Shown piece after piece: positions 21,368 to 33,390 of a stretch of 64,000 nt of DNA; the stretch's first letter is position 1, and each line of letters begins with the position of its first letter. Made by a program: the position numbers and the translations under genes. This DNA is from Terana coerulea (Eukaryota > Basidiomycota > Agaricomycetes > Polyporales > Phanerochaetaceae): contig JAKOGH010001195.1 in the NCBI GenBank assembly GCA_024811115.1, forward strand, positions 310,001 through 374,000, written 5' to 3'. Below the pieces are notes generated by a model. The model saw only the letters and a program-made list of their open reading frames with translations, was not told the origin of the DNA and did no database searches.

Positions 21368-23059
21368 ATGGATAACTCTCTCGCTATGCGCAGACCGAAA
21401 CGTAGCACCGCCGGTAACAGGTGAGTCGTGGTCTACGTACACGCCGTCGGGTAGATTGAGCTCATCTTAGGATGGAGGCTGCGCTTGCGGAATTCCATGC
21501 GGAGGAACTTGGACAAGACCCCGACGAGGATGCGGATTTTGTGGTGCAATTAGGTCCGTAGCATTGTGCTATATAGCTTCACTCGGTTTCAACATTTCAG
21601 CAGATGAACAGGATGCATTCGAGTCCGATTTTGAGAGCACTGACGAAGAAGGTGCTCAGGAAGACGTTGATGCCACTGCCGAGAAGATGGTTCAAGATGA
21701 GGAACGGAGGACTAAGAAGGTGCACGGGCTAATATCTTCCTGTGTATACAGTATATTAAATCCGTGCAGGTCTCTCGCACTCAGTTGGATCGCGTGACCG
21801 CCGCGGCGCACGTCCGGCAGCAAGCAACTTTCAATCCGCAAATGTCGGTGCAAGACGAGCCAAACCCATCTGCATCCACGAGAGTCAAACGTCGCGTTTC
21901 GATGGGCGCAGCTGTGGATGCTGAAACGGGAGCTGTCCTGGAGACATCCAAGAGGCAGAGTCGCAGACGGTTAACGATGATGAACACCTCCATGTCCGAA
22001 GATCGTGCCAAGGATGAACAAGACAAAAAGGTTCTTACATCACTTTCACTGCGCACTCTACGTCGATTCTCTGTAATCTCACACCTCCCACGCAGTCTAC
22101 ACTTCCGAGAAGGACGAGGACGAAAATACCAGCACCCACGCAAGCCGAGCTGATAGCACGAGCTTTGGACATGGAGGAAGGAAACACGAAGGAGCACCGT
22201 AACTATCTTGTTTTAGAGGAAGAGAAGCGCAAGCGGGTAAGACTGGTGCGCACAGCTGTCGAAGGGCCACTGATACGCTGGATCAGCAAAGCTGAAGAAG
22301 TCTCAATCATGGTCGAGCCTGAACAAGCTCAGGCCCCGGCACCTCAACCTCCGCCACAACCAGCATCGCCGTCGACTCAGTATGCTTATTCGCCTTACCC
22401 TACATCCGGGTTACCTCTGGGGTATCCTCAGCCGCCCGCGTACATACCGATGCTGCCTCCGGCGCACTACAATCCAGAGCAGCAATCTGGCTCAGAAGCT
22501 AGTCCCTCACCCCAAATGACGTTCATACACCATACGTATGCACAGACATCAGGATCAGCGCCCCTGCCTATATGGCCTGCAGCAACCCAGCAACTACAGC
22601 CGTCGCTTCCACCTCCAGAAACCCCAAAACGGGTCAGACAAACAGAGACAGTAAGCAAAAGTTACGTCGTTCATGAGATCTCTCAGGACGACGAGGCCCC
22701 GAAGCCTCTCTGGAAGGACTCAATGGCTGCGATGTTTGGCAGCCATGTCAACTGGGAGGACATAAAAGTGTACGCCGGGAGGCATAGGCCAACAAGTGCG
22801 TTCATCATTGCCTTGCATCATACATATATACTGATAGGCTCGCTCTGCAGCACGGCGCACTGAAACGTGTCCTATTACTGGTCTGAAGGCGAAATACAAA
22901 GACCCGCGGACTGGCGTACCTTTCGCAAATACGCGGGCGTTCGAAACACTCACGCAACTTCTCCAGCATGACTATGTCTGGAGCGAGGCTTTGGGCTGCT
23001 ATGTCGCATCTCGTGAACAACATTCACATAAGGGTACGCATACCGACTCAACAGGGTGA
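21368..23059 (+). CDS. YL1 nuclear protein (Vps72/Swc2), SWR1 complex subunit
   Basis: Swc2/YL1 binds the histone H2A.Z-H2B dimer and delivers it to the SWR1 remodeller. Exons: 21368..21420, 21471..21553, 21601..21719, 21770..22030, 22096..22795 and 22851..23059; 1,425 nt, 474 residues, frame intact. The N-terminus is acidic (EESD-type tract around residues 20-80, H2A.Z chaperone region), followed by basic repeats (KRQSRRRLTMMNTSM). The conserved block ELIARALDMEEGNTKEHRNY and the C-terminal YL1_C domain (CPITGLKAKYKDPRTGVPFA) are clear. The Pro/Gln-rich stretch near residues 225-310 is a linker. Assignment is firm. Confidence 0.95.
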
Positions 23060-23504
23060 TCGCAGTGTCAGATAGCATATCGCTCTCTTTATCAGTTTGT
23101 AGGCCTTTGGTTGCTCCTCAATTACTCCCTTACATTTATCACACTGCTGCGTGCATTCCTATCTTTTATTTCACTCGTAGCTTTTGAGGCAACCTTGCAT
23201 GAACCTGTCTCGTATGTCGTGCCGTGTAAGCTAAGCTGATAACATGCGAAATAGATCCGATGTGAGAGTAATTCTCTGCGTACTTAGTTTTGTTTTGTTT
23301 TGTTTTTGCAGTGGACATTGGATGGACAGTGCCGCGCCGAAGATAACCAGGCCCTTACAAGTTGCAATTGCACGTCCGAGTTGCTCAGAGTCATCACTCG
23401 GAGTACTCGCGAGCTTCGTAGCGTTTGATGGCAGACGGTCCACGGAACAACCAGTACGGCAGTACTGCGTAGCAATGAGTACGCTCGAAACATGAAATCC
23501 TTTA
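23060..23504. other. Intergenic, no gene seen
   Basis: Holds a TTTTG simple repeat near 23288..23307. No gene supported. Confidence 0.45.
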
Positions 23505-23588
23505 TCCCTGGTAGTATATCGGTTAGTACACGCGCCTGTCACTCTGAACGGAGCGCGCGAAAGCGGGGTTCGACTCCCCGCCAGGGAG
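23505..23588 (+). tRNA. tRNA-Asp (GTC) with a short intron
   Basis: Acceptor TCCCTGG (23505..23511) pairs with CCAGGGA (23581..23587), discriminator G. The T arm GCGGG-GTTCGAC-TCCCCGC type sequence is perfect. Anticodon GTC is at 23538..23540 in the loop CTGTCAC. About 12 extra bases (near 23542..23553) follow one base 3' of the anticodon, the standard place for a nuclear tRNA intron; without them the molecule has 72 bases. Confidence 0.93.
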
Positions 23589-23644
23589 GTGCTTTGAGAT
23601 GCACTTGCTATCCTTTTTGGTGGGGTTGCTACAGGACATAAGGT

Positions 23645-24166
23645 AGACCCACGACATCCACGACCACATCACGTGATGAGCGCCCGTCACGCTTTTGTCA
23701 CATTTGGCGGGCGGAGAGCACACTTGAGCTTGTTTACTCACACACAGTACAGCTAAGCAAAAAATGGCAACATGGAAACACAGAGAAGATGAACGCCGAA
23801 TTTTATATGTAGCCAGAATTTGAGTAATCTCGCTGGGGACCACAAAACAACGAATGCAAGGCCACAAACTGGGTTTTTGAATGAATCCTGATTTACGTGC
23901 GCTAAGCAACTTAATATCATGGACCGTGAGACACCGCTTCGCAGTGGTCGCAGCTGAACCAAAACGCCTTGCTATGGGCAATTCACAAAGACAGATGATG
24001 GTTAAAGCTATTAAATTGTACCACACACCTACATCTACCGCTCTAGTACTGTTTTCGTGGTTATTCTCTAATTTTGGGCCAATAAGTACCCTATTAGCGT
24101 GTTATCTGACGTTCTTCACGTGATGTGTCACATTGTGACGATAGTGGTCGTGGATGTCGTGGGTCT
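23645..24166. mobile_element. Short inverted-repeat element (MITE candidate)
   Basis: The 23-base sequence at 23645..23667 returns as a perfect inverted copy at 24144..24166. After a 17-base insertion in the right arm the similarity goes on (ACATCACGTGA in both arms, then diverging), so the inverted arms are about 55-60 bases. The 522 bp between hold no credible gene. I could not identify a target-site duplication, so the class is open. It starts 57 bp downstream of tRNA-Asp. Confidence 0.6.
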
Positions 24167-24601
24167 GCCCAAGAGGCAGCCAAGATTCAGATCGGGGATA
24201 CGTGGCTCCGAGTGGAGACGGTGGGCAATCGGTGTCCGGGGGTCTTAATCCCAAAGTTCGCGCAAGTTAGTGCAAATGTGCTCCGTAGCACCTGTACACA
24301 TCCATTTTTCTGTTGAAATGGACACATCTTGTCCCGCATAGTATGTCTACTCAAAAGAGAGCTCCATAAACTGTCAAATGTCGGTAGGAAACGAAGGAAC
24401 GTTGTTGAGCAAAGCTGACGCACGTGATCGCGCACGAAGCGCCCAGATACGACGCGTCGACTAGGGCGACCGAAAATGCTTGAACTCCGTGACTGAAATG
24501 TGTCTTGCGCCCATAATCTATTGTCGACTCGTCTAATGGTCTAGCTTCGCTTAATGGCTATGTTACGAGCTATACTACTCTACCTTGCGCTTGTTTCCAT
24601 A
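24167..24601. other. Intergenic and leader of the transposase-like gene
   Basis: No gene seen. An in-frame ATG at 24554 would add 16 residues to the next gene. Confidence 0.4.
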
Positions 24602-27600
24602 ATGCCAAACTCCTCGGACAGCGATTCTTACCAGGACACCTCACGCGCAGCCATACCCTCTTCCATACACGCGACATCCTCGAACACTGCATCACACAAC
24701 CATGTACCTCATCCTGTCATTGCAGGCTACCCTTCACGATCACTCCTGGATGGTTCTGCTATGCAGGAGCCTCAACTTCACGACCCTGGACCATCAACTA
24801 TCGCAGCACCACCTGCAGCGGTTTGGACTGCTCATAGTGCGGCAGTTCCCCTGGTACCTGAGCATTACAGTCACCCCGTAGGGTATATATCTTCCTTTGT
24901 TTCTTCCTCTACAAAACTCATCAGCTCAAACATGGAACAGATATGCAGCTTCTGTGCAATCCTCCAGCATCCAACTTCCGCCCAACCTGCACCCACAACC
25001 CATTCTGCCGGAGACTGTACACCTCGAGAACACAACATGGTACGCTGTCGGCGACTTTTGGCTGGCAGTATGCCCAAACTGCACGCAGCCTATCAACTGC
25101 GGCAACACCACACAGCCCAACATCCACCCGCTTCGAACGCACATGGCCAATAAGAAGTGCAAGCCTGCCAATCAAAGTCAAATCGAGCTGGAGAAAGCTC
25201 GCCGGGCACGCAAGAGCCTCTTTCCCGCACATCGCCCCGAGCCACTGGCGCACTCTGCCGCTCATTCGGACGGCGGGACCTCTACGCTGCAAATCGAAGT
25301 TGTTACGCCATCCAAGTACCGTGTCCGGCGCGTTGTTGTAGATGAATCAGACAGGTTAGCCCGGCTGTTTTCAAATTTTATCTTGTACTAAGTGTTGCCT
25401 AGCGACTCCGCTGATGACTTGACGGAAGTACCGATGTCGCCTCTACCGTCCTTGCTCGCCGCGTCGCAACCCCGTCCTGCCCTGGTATTCCCCTCAAGTG
25501 GCCTAAGAGCAGCCTCTTCGCAACCTACCCCTTTCAACGGCATGACTACAGCATTGGAAACCTCGGATACCAGTTCTGTTCCGTTGAGCAGAATGGTGTT
25601 GAGTTCCGCATCCGCTCCGACCTATGCATGCCGTACCTTTCTATTAACGGCGGTCCGTGCGTAGAATGTCTGGGCATCACCGACAAGGTCGAACGTCTTG
25701 CTCGTCTGGCAGAGTACGCAGAGCCGCACACCAACCACAAGTATCTCACCCATGAACAACTACGCGAGATACTTCGGACACGCGACGTTGCAATCTCGAA
25801 TCTCAAGCTTCAGGTATGCAATTTATGCGTTCCATTCCTGAAGATGTACTAAATTTATTTGTCCAGACTATGAACCTTGCCCGACAGTGCACGAGTGTCC
25901 TGCGAAGGCTTGCCGACGCCAAGCGGTTCCTTATGGCGGTCGCAACCGGTGATGTGCCGCGGCTACAGCAGCTTGTACGTCAGGGTATTAAGGAACAAGC
26001 GAGTGTGCCGAAGATCATCAACAAGATCGAGGAGAGCTTGGATGGCGCGTACCGTGCCCGTGGATATTCCGCCGACGAGAAAGACATGTCCCTCCTTGCG
26101 CTTCGGCTTGGTGGTCGAAAACTTCTCTACGCATTCAGCCAATACATCTCACTGCCATCTATCTCGACACTGCGCCGCAGTACTGTCTTCACCAAGCTTA
26201 TGCCCTCGCTTGCAGTTCCATCCCTCTCTGAGATCAAATTCAACATCGAGTCCATCTTCAAGCCGAAGATCGTTTCCGTCGGGCGCCCTTTGACGGGCTG
26301 GTGTGTAGGCTGGGATGAGCTCAGTATGGAGAAGGCCATTGCATACTTTCCACATGCCGACGCTGCGGGCGGGTTCTGCCGAGAACATGTCTCAAGAATC
26401 AATTGCCGACTGTCTACCTTCGACAACGCTCTCTCCCTCGCTCGTGCGCTTGCAGATGGAACTGTGCATTACGGCAAAGAAGTCTCTGTCATCGGACTTG
26501 CTTCATTTGGCCGCGTCATTCGTGGAATCTTCCCGGTTGTCATGTCTCCCACGTGTAAAGCCGCAACTCCTGATGAGTCTGCTGAGCTAGCGACTTCTGT
26601 CTTCCGTGCATGGCGTGAATCCGAATTTGGAGAGAAGGCCTTTGGCCCTATATGGTCTTTTGCTTCCGATGGCGATGCAGGGCGCCGTCAGATGGCATAC
26701 AAGCTGTTTACGAAGTGCACGGTCGGCGTTGGACATTACTTGCATAAGTACCTTGGAAGGCTGCGAGGACTCAATCTGCAGACCGGTGACTTTGACATCA
26801 CTGCCGATATTGACTGGAAGCACGAGATCAAACGTGAGTATTATTGTCCATGTCCTCGATTTGCTGAGATTTATATATTTTATTTATTGTAGGCATTGGA
26901 CGTTTGTTGTGTACACTTGACGGTGTTACCATCGGGAACACGGTCATCAACCACGAGCTGCTTAAGCAACATCTACGCCGTCCAGGCAACTCCGACTTTG
27001 AGCGTACAGAAGCCGAGGTAGACCGACTCATGAATCCTGCGGATTCTCAGGATGTTCCTCGAGCAATTGAATTTCTCGACGCTGTTGACAAGATTGGGAG
27101 CTTGAATACAACAGGTCTCACCCCAACTCAGATTCAGGAGCAAGAAGTCATTGGTGTTGTTGGCGAGCTATTCACCGCTTTTATGGATGCCTTTATTTGC
27201 CCCGACTCTACCCTCACGGAACAAGTCATCTCACTCAGCAAATTTGCCCACGGCTCCTTTGTTCTCTTTCGCCGCTATAGTGCCAATTTCATGCCCTACC
27301 AGCTCTATGGCGATATGCAAGTTACAGTGAAGAACATCATTTTTGTATCGCAAAGCAACAAGACCTTGACGGAAGTCAGCCATTCTACTTGTTTTGGACA
27401 GGCGACGATCGGCTCGAAACGTTATTCGGCCGCATTCGCATGCTGGGCGCCCACAACCCGAACTTTAACTTGAAGCAGTTCATCGACCGCCTCGCCGCCG
27501 CCCTCGATATCGATAGCATATTCCTCCGTCACACAAAGTTGGATCCCGGTCATCGTCGTCTCAAGGTCACCCGTACTGAACACATGGACCATTTGAACCC

Positions 27601-29752
27601 GGAGTCATGGAGAGGCAGCGTCACGGCGAAGAACGTCGATCTTGAATCTGCATGGATGGCTGGACGTGAAGAGGCCCTTGCGCTTTTGCGTCGCGTTGGC
27701 GAGTCTGTTGACTTCGATGCGTTATTCCAGGCCAATACGACCCTGGACATGCTGCGTCCCTTCGGAGACGGCTCGTATCCTGGCGTCTCGACAGATCCAG
27801 ATCGTTCTCAAGAGGTTGAGTCTTCTGTACCTGCTCCTCCCGTCTTCGAGGCTGCGTCTGTACCAATCCAGGTGTCTGAGGGTGTATCGGACCTGCAACA
27901 GCCTGTGGATGTGCGTAGCGCTGCAGTTATGGAGTCCGAGTCTCACTTGGATGATGAAACTTCCTGGGTAACGGAGCTCACAGAGGAGGAGGTCTTGGAG
28001 ATGTCTTCTATGCCAAATGATAGAGATGACCCTGACGAAATTGATATGGACTCAGGACTCGAACTTGAAGACCTCATTGAAGAACAGCCTGAACACCAAC
28101 TCCCCGCTGCAGATGGTGCAATTCACGACGTAGACCCATGGATCATTTATAACGGCAAACGCATACACAAAGCATCCCTTTGCCGTATCGTCATCAATCC
28201 CGAGTACATCCGCCAGTCACATGAACGCCCGCTTCGGGTCCGTGGGTATAGCTCGGATTTGAAGCCCAGAAACTATGGTTCTGACAATATCACGGGAGAA
28301 GATGTCTTCATCGCTGGCGACTTGTTTGCGACCCTTATCATCTGCGGCGACCAGGTCTGCCTTGCAATCTTCAAGAGTATTGCCATTGAAGAGAAGTCTG
28401 GGAGAGTTGAACAAGTCCGCACACGAAATCTCAGCCATCAAGCCGCAGGCATCCGCTTTTCCGGCCAGCTTCTAGCCATTCGGAGCACGACCGCCCGCGC
28501 CACCGCTCAGGCAGCCGACGACAACGGCGATGGTGATAGCGACTATGCTGGAGCGTCAGAGCTTTGGATATGGACAAATACCTTCACTCGCCTTGCGCTT
28601 CCAGGCAAGAAAGCTGCCCCGTCCATGACCGGAAAGGGGTCCCGCAAGACCGTCGTCGTCAAGGTGCCAAGTTTTCTCTGTGAGCCCATCAACGCGCAGG
28701 TCGTAAACATACACGACTTCGCACCATTTTCGCCACCGCTTCCCGAGATGAACAGCACTGGGTTAACATGGGGTTGGACGAAGGGCGAGCTTAGCATGCT
28801 GACCACAGCGCTATGGGAAAGCATCAGAAGGCACGAGAATAAAAGCCAAAAACGCACAGCGTTTACGCTGCTGCCCGCTTTTGCGGTAAACGATGCCTTT
28901 CCTTACAAAGACGCGCAAGGTAAGCTCTATCCTGGCGGTAAAATCAATGAGAAACTCATTGTCATGCCAGGTGCACGAGCTTTGGTATGCTCTGAGGCAA
29001 CCGACGAGCTGCAAGCGCTGCAGCAGCCAAACAACCAGAAGTTCCGCTGCTATCAGTGCCATGCCGAGATGATTCCGCGCGAGGCTCGCTCGCATGTCGG
29101 CGCACACATTCTGAAGGCTATCCGAGGGGTAGTTGAGGAATTACCGGGCATTCAAGTACGTTTGTGCATCATAAGCTCGCTACATGCGGTTTGCTTATGC
29201 CTTAGCACCTAGGTTGGAGCTGCGATGCCTTGCGGGTTCTGCGGACGGTCGGGGATTGTAAGCTGCACCGAAGTCTACTTAACCAAGGGGAAGGCACCGC
29301 AAGCTCGTTCAAACTGTCAGCACTATCACGCATATCAGTACCAGTCCAGCAAGAACTCGTCACGCACTATGCCTTCCACCAACACGCCAATTCTTTGCCG
29401 TGTTCCAGGTTGTACAGGGACGCCGCATGACCAACGGCTTCTCACTGCAGTGTGGAAGTACAACATGCCAGAGCACCTCAGAACTCATCACCCAGGATAC
29501 GCATGCAGTGATCTTGACGAGGGAGTCGCCGTTCCGCCAGAGCAAGCGCAAGACATGTTCATCACGGACGAAGAGGAGACTCGCATTGGCATCCCGAACG
29601 AGAAGATACCATACAAATCCGCGGTTCCCGAGCTCAAACCGGTATCTGACCGAGCTAATGACGCCGCACGCGTTGCCAAACGGTCACTTGCGCTCACAGC
29701 CGTGCCACCTGGGCTTGGTAGAGCTGCGAAGAGGAGCAGGCAGGCAGAGTAA
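24602..29752 (+). CDS. Large zinc-finger protein with transposase-like core
   Basis: Exons 24602..24882, 24941..25354, 25403..25813, 25867..26833, 26893..29155 and 29213..29752. Allowing one missing C in the run 25528..25531 and one missing T in 27340..27344, the model gives exactly 1,626 codons. N-terminus: Ser/Pro-rich, then a zinc-finger-like CPNC...HxnC. Centre (about 430-900): GWCVGWDEL, SFASDGDAGRRQ and DRLETLFGRIRMLG followed by NPNFNLKQF. The last block looks like the E-x-x-F-G/S-x-I-R...NP...QF end of P-element/THAP9 transposases; the Asp motifs could supply the other metal ligands. C-terminus: CYQCHAEM...HVGAH, CGFCGR...CQHYHAY and CRVPGC...HLRTHH fingers, basic tail (KRSRQAE). I cannot name the family; a DNA transposon or domesticated transposase is inferred. 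Confidence 0.75.
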
Positions 29753-30320
29753 CACTCTGTTGAAGTCTTGTACACGATTCTGTGATGTAAATTGCCAATA
29801 TAATTTTACACCATATCTACATATCTATGAGATGTAACTACCGTTCTGTTTGTAAATGAAACCGACATCGACTGACTGCTTCGTCCCTTGGACCGACGCG
29901 TCCATGCCCCGCACACCGCACGGGCGCTTCCGAACAGTCTTCAGCCAATCAAAGCTTTCACTCACACCATGTGGCGGCTGTGGAGACAGACGGTCTGTGG
30001 TGCCCGGGGTCCTTCAAAAGTTCGAGGACGGTGTCGGAAATTCTGATATTGGTCGCCTCTTGGGTCTGCCTTACTTTTGTTGGTCGCCACAGCACCAAAC
30101 AGTTTATGAAACTTTATGTTAAATAATGAATATGCTCTTTACGGCCAGTTTGTGGTCTAAAGATAAAGATAAAGGGCTGTAAAGAGTTTAAAAGAGTAAT
30201 CAAAGTAAATAGTTGAAGCCTTAGACTCCATTCAAGGAAGCTATTTAGCAGGCTGCAGCGGTGCAGATCAAAGATACTTATTAGACGACGAATTTAAGCA
30301 AAACGTTCGAAATGAACACT
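29753..30320. other. Intergenic, no gene seen
   Basis: AT-rich in the second half. An imperfect 12-base inverted repeat (CTCTTTAC...GTAAAGAG, about 30134..30187) could fold as a hairpin. No terminal repeat matching the upstream side of the transposase-like gene was found. Confidence 0.4.
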
Positions 30321-30390
30321 GCATCCGCCGGGAGTCGAACCCGGAGCTAGGCCATGGGAAGACCCAATGTTACCGCTACACCACGAATGC
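30321..30390 (-). tRNA. tRNA-Gly (CCC)
   Basis: On the minus strand GCATTCG pairs with CGGATGC (one G-T wobble). The D region GTGTAGCGGTAACAT, anticodon stem GGGTC/GGCCT with loop TTCCCAT (anticodon CCC) and T arm CCGGG-TTCGACT-CCCGG are all in place. No intron. Confidence 0.9.
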
Positions 30391-31798
30391 TTAGGCTAGT
30401 TCTAGCCCCAACAAAATGTGTACACTCATGCTGACAGATTTCGCCTCATGACCGTGCACCTCCTTCGAGTTGCGCGCGCTGCCCCTCGTCCGCGTCATGG
30501 CATGGCAGTCTCCTCTGCCGACTTTATACAAGCAAGGTTGGAAGACAATCGATCCAACCCTGGCGCACGTGTACGTCACGGCCAGAATGAAAACGCGAAT
30601 ATTATCGCCTTTCTCGAGGGTCCAACAAGTCGACGGGTAGGTTGATACAAATTCGAAGAGAATGCACCACCATTGCTAACCAAGATGATTCAGTGGTGCC
30701 TCCGCTCTGAGCTGAAATGCTCTCAGACAGGCCATAACCGAGCGGGCCCCAGTTGACCATTGGCTCGACAGCGAGAGCCTGTTCTTGCATGCGGCTCTTT
30801 CGACGCCTGTACGTTATCGCCTGCCTACTCGTTTGATCATCCGTCTGCAGTCCTATGCATCGGCGCCCTCGGAGAAGCTTCCTTATTTGTCGAGTAGAGA
30901 CGAATCTCTAGGAGCTCCTCAAGCAAATGTGCCCCTATCGGAAGAACATACGAGTGTTATGTTGTCAACTCGTGGTGCGCCACCCTATCGCCTCGTGCGG
31001 GGTTGCTGGAGGTTTCCGTTACCTCGCGCCTCGGGCTAGCCTCCGGTATCCCGTGCCGTGCTTGTGCCGGTTGCCTATGCGCCTTAGTGGGTTCTGCTCC
31101 AGTTTTCTGCCAAAGCCCAGGCTCTCTAATACGTATGTTTGTCCAGGGCACTTGGAGTTTCTACCAATGTGCAGTCTCGTGTGCTGGCTTGGCCATGTTT
31201 TTCGACGCCGCCTCAATATGCAATGCGAAGGGCGTCACTAAAATACCACAGCGTTCATCCGAGCTTGCCTCCGACATTTCGCAGTTCTTACTCCTATCGC
31301 GAAGTGGTCATTTGTCGTCGACGAATGACAGTGCCGGAGCCTACTTCATACACCTCCCACTTCCCAACGTTACCAGCGAGCATGTGCATGTGCATGTGCC
31401 GCTAGGTTGCATGACTGCCTGCTGTCGGGTGCTCCGTTGCTTATGGCACATGTGGCTTGCCAATTGAACCCTGGTAGCTTGAACAGGCTTTGGTGCTGTG
31501 CTAGTTCTCGTGGCCCCGCCGCATTGTCGTTCCGACTCGGAGGAGCTGAACGTTCAGCAGCATGCGGTGAGTCGTATCTTCTGTCTTTCTGAAGTATAGT
31601 CCGTCTATGCGTCGGAACCTGGGCGTTCTTCTTCATCGCTCCGTTGCGCATGCTCTGCACTCTCTACCATGGACCATGCCTTATCCGCGATACTTCAAGA
31701 GACTGGAGGCTTCAGCATTCAGGCCCGGTCGTCTGTCTGGCTTCCCGGAGCACATGAACTGTCTTCTCCTCTCGAATTCTCATGTATGGAAACTGCGG
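30391..31798. other. Long intergenic stretch
   Basis: About 1.4 kb with many chance open frames on both strands but no splice-linked exons or motifs. A GCATGTGCATGTGCATGTGC-type short tandem repeat sits near 31380..31398. Confidence 0.45.
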
Positions 31799-31806
31799 TA
31801 TAAAAG
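31799..31806 (+). promoter_or_regulatory. TATA box of PL14 gene 1
   Basis: TATAAAAG, 47 bases before the ATG at 31853. Confidence 0.6.
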
Positions 31807-31852
31807 CGTACATGCATGACCCTGACGAACAACACACCGCCCCAACTGCACC

Positions 31853-32895
31853 ATGGCACCCTCCTTCTGGCTCGCACAAGTCCTCCTCACGGCTGCATGC
31901 TTAGTCGACGCCAGGCCAGCAGCAAACATCACAGCTCGAGCCTCTATCTCCAGCCCACTCTTCCCTGTCTCCCCACAACTCAGCTACTGGACGACGTCGA
32001 AGTCGATATCGGGCTCCGTTGCGCTCTCCGACGCCACTTTCCGTCCTCACAACCAAATCACCGCCCTCGCACACCCATATGTCAATGCACCTGACGGCGA
32101 GTTATCGATGCGGGCCTTTTATCCTGCTGGCTCGTACAATTTCCAAAATAGCCCCCAGGGCGGGTTCTCGTTCTATGCCCCTGGGCCTACCAGCGTCGAC
32201 TTGACGACGGCGAAAGAGGCTACTTTCGGTTACACCACGTACTTCCCATCCGGATTTAACTTCGTCAAGGGCGGTAAAGTCCCTGGCCTCTGTATGTACC
32301 CAGTTTCATATCGTTATATCTGTATCGTGAAACTTATGTTCGTCTTCATAGATGGTGGTAACAGTGACGACGAAGCTGTGTCGTGCTCAGGTGGTCGTCG
32401 AGATGACGGCTGCTGGTCCGCGCGCATGATGTGGCGCACCAGCGGCGCCGGCGAGCTGTACACCTACCTCCCACCAGACTTCAGCGCGAACCAGGTGGTG
32501 TGCAACATCGCGCCGTACTCGACGTGCAACGACATCTACGGCGCCTCGGTCGGCCGCGGCTCGTTTACGTGGGCGACGGGTGGGCGGACGACGGTCGCAC
32601 AGCGCGTGCGCCTGAACGATGTCGGCAAGACGAACGGCGAGCTCCAGCTGTTCGTGGGCGGGAAGAGCGTTGTCAACGTCGGCGGCCTCGAGCTCAGGAA
32701 TAGTTCCAGCGGGCGCATCCGTGGCTTACAGATGCAAACCTTTTTTGGAGGTGAGACATATGTTGGATGCGCATATGTAACTGATGTGATGCTAATCGTT
32801 GCCTCGGCTTAGGCTCTGACTCGTCGTGGGCTTCACCCAACGACCAGTACCTCTACTTCTCGGACTTCTCGGTAGCCATCACTGAGTCGCTCTGA
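31853..32895 (+). CDS. Secreted polysaccharide lyase family 14-type protein, gene 1
   Basis: Exons 31853..32291, 32352..32750 and 32813..32895; 921 nt, 306 residues, intact. A signal peptide (LAQVLLTAACLVDA) shows export. The body is the beta-jelly-roll found in basidiomycete PL14-type proteins: HPYVNAPDGELSMRAFYPAG, GGFSFYAPGP, TFGYTTYFPSGFNF, GGKVPGLYGG, then ARMMWRTSGAGELYTYLP, QRVRLNDVGKTNGELQLF and GRIRGLQMQTFFGG. Characterised PL14 enzymes cut uronic-acid polymers by beta-elimination; the substrate of the fungal branch is uncertain. Same intron positions as the next gene, so the two arose by tandem duplication. Confidence 0.87.
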
Positions 32896-33227
32896 TGAAA
32901 GAAATAACATTCCGAAGTCTTGGTGCTGTGCATCTTGCTGTATTACTACGCTGCTATTGGGTTGTGCGTATGTTTTAGGGTTTTTAGGGTCGCCGAGCCT
33001 TTGTGGCGTCGGATAACTCGCCATGTCGGGTCAGTGTACAATAATGCAATGTTGTCTGAATCTTTTATGCCCTCACGATCACCTTATTCCTTGGGAACAA
33101 CGCCTGCGTATGCCGGTATAGTACAAAAGTACGAAAGTCTTGGCGGATGAGGCGGTGAGGAGCGATCCATCTGAAGTGATGGATCCGGGAGGAAACAAAA
33201 ACCAATTAGCCTCGTGAGCGCCCACGA

Positions 33228-33234
33228 TATAAAG
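33228..33234 (+). promoter_or_regulatory. TATA box of PL14 gene 2
   Basis: TATAAAG about 157 bases before the ATG at 33391, followed by a CT-rich leader. Confidence 0.45.
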
Positions 33235-33390
33235 CGCAAATACGGCTAATTTACTCCTTGTCCTTGGACGTCGCCATCCCTCCTCGACTGTGTCGGTTTC
33301 TCTCTTCTCTTTAACGTCTACAGTCCCGCCGTTGTGCACCTGTCGCTCTTTCGCTCATAACTCTCATTAACGCTACTGATATCGGTCGAA

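Noticed and set aside
23523..24026. 167-codon minus-strand frame
   Set aside because: It runs across tRNA-Asp and into the inverted-repeat element; no motif.
27340..27344. Programmed ribosomal frameshifting as explanation of the T-run break
   Set aside because: Many unrelated genes show similar breaks in runs of any base and in both directions; no slippery-site pattern with a downstream structure was found.
30134..30187. Hairpin-like inverted repeat near tRNA-Gly
   Set aside because: Arms of only about 12 bases with mismatches; not enough to call a terminator or an element end.
31003..31467. 154-codon plus-strand frame
   Set aside because: Cys/Leu/Ser-rich chance frame; several equally long frames exist on both strands of this intergenic region.
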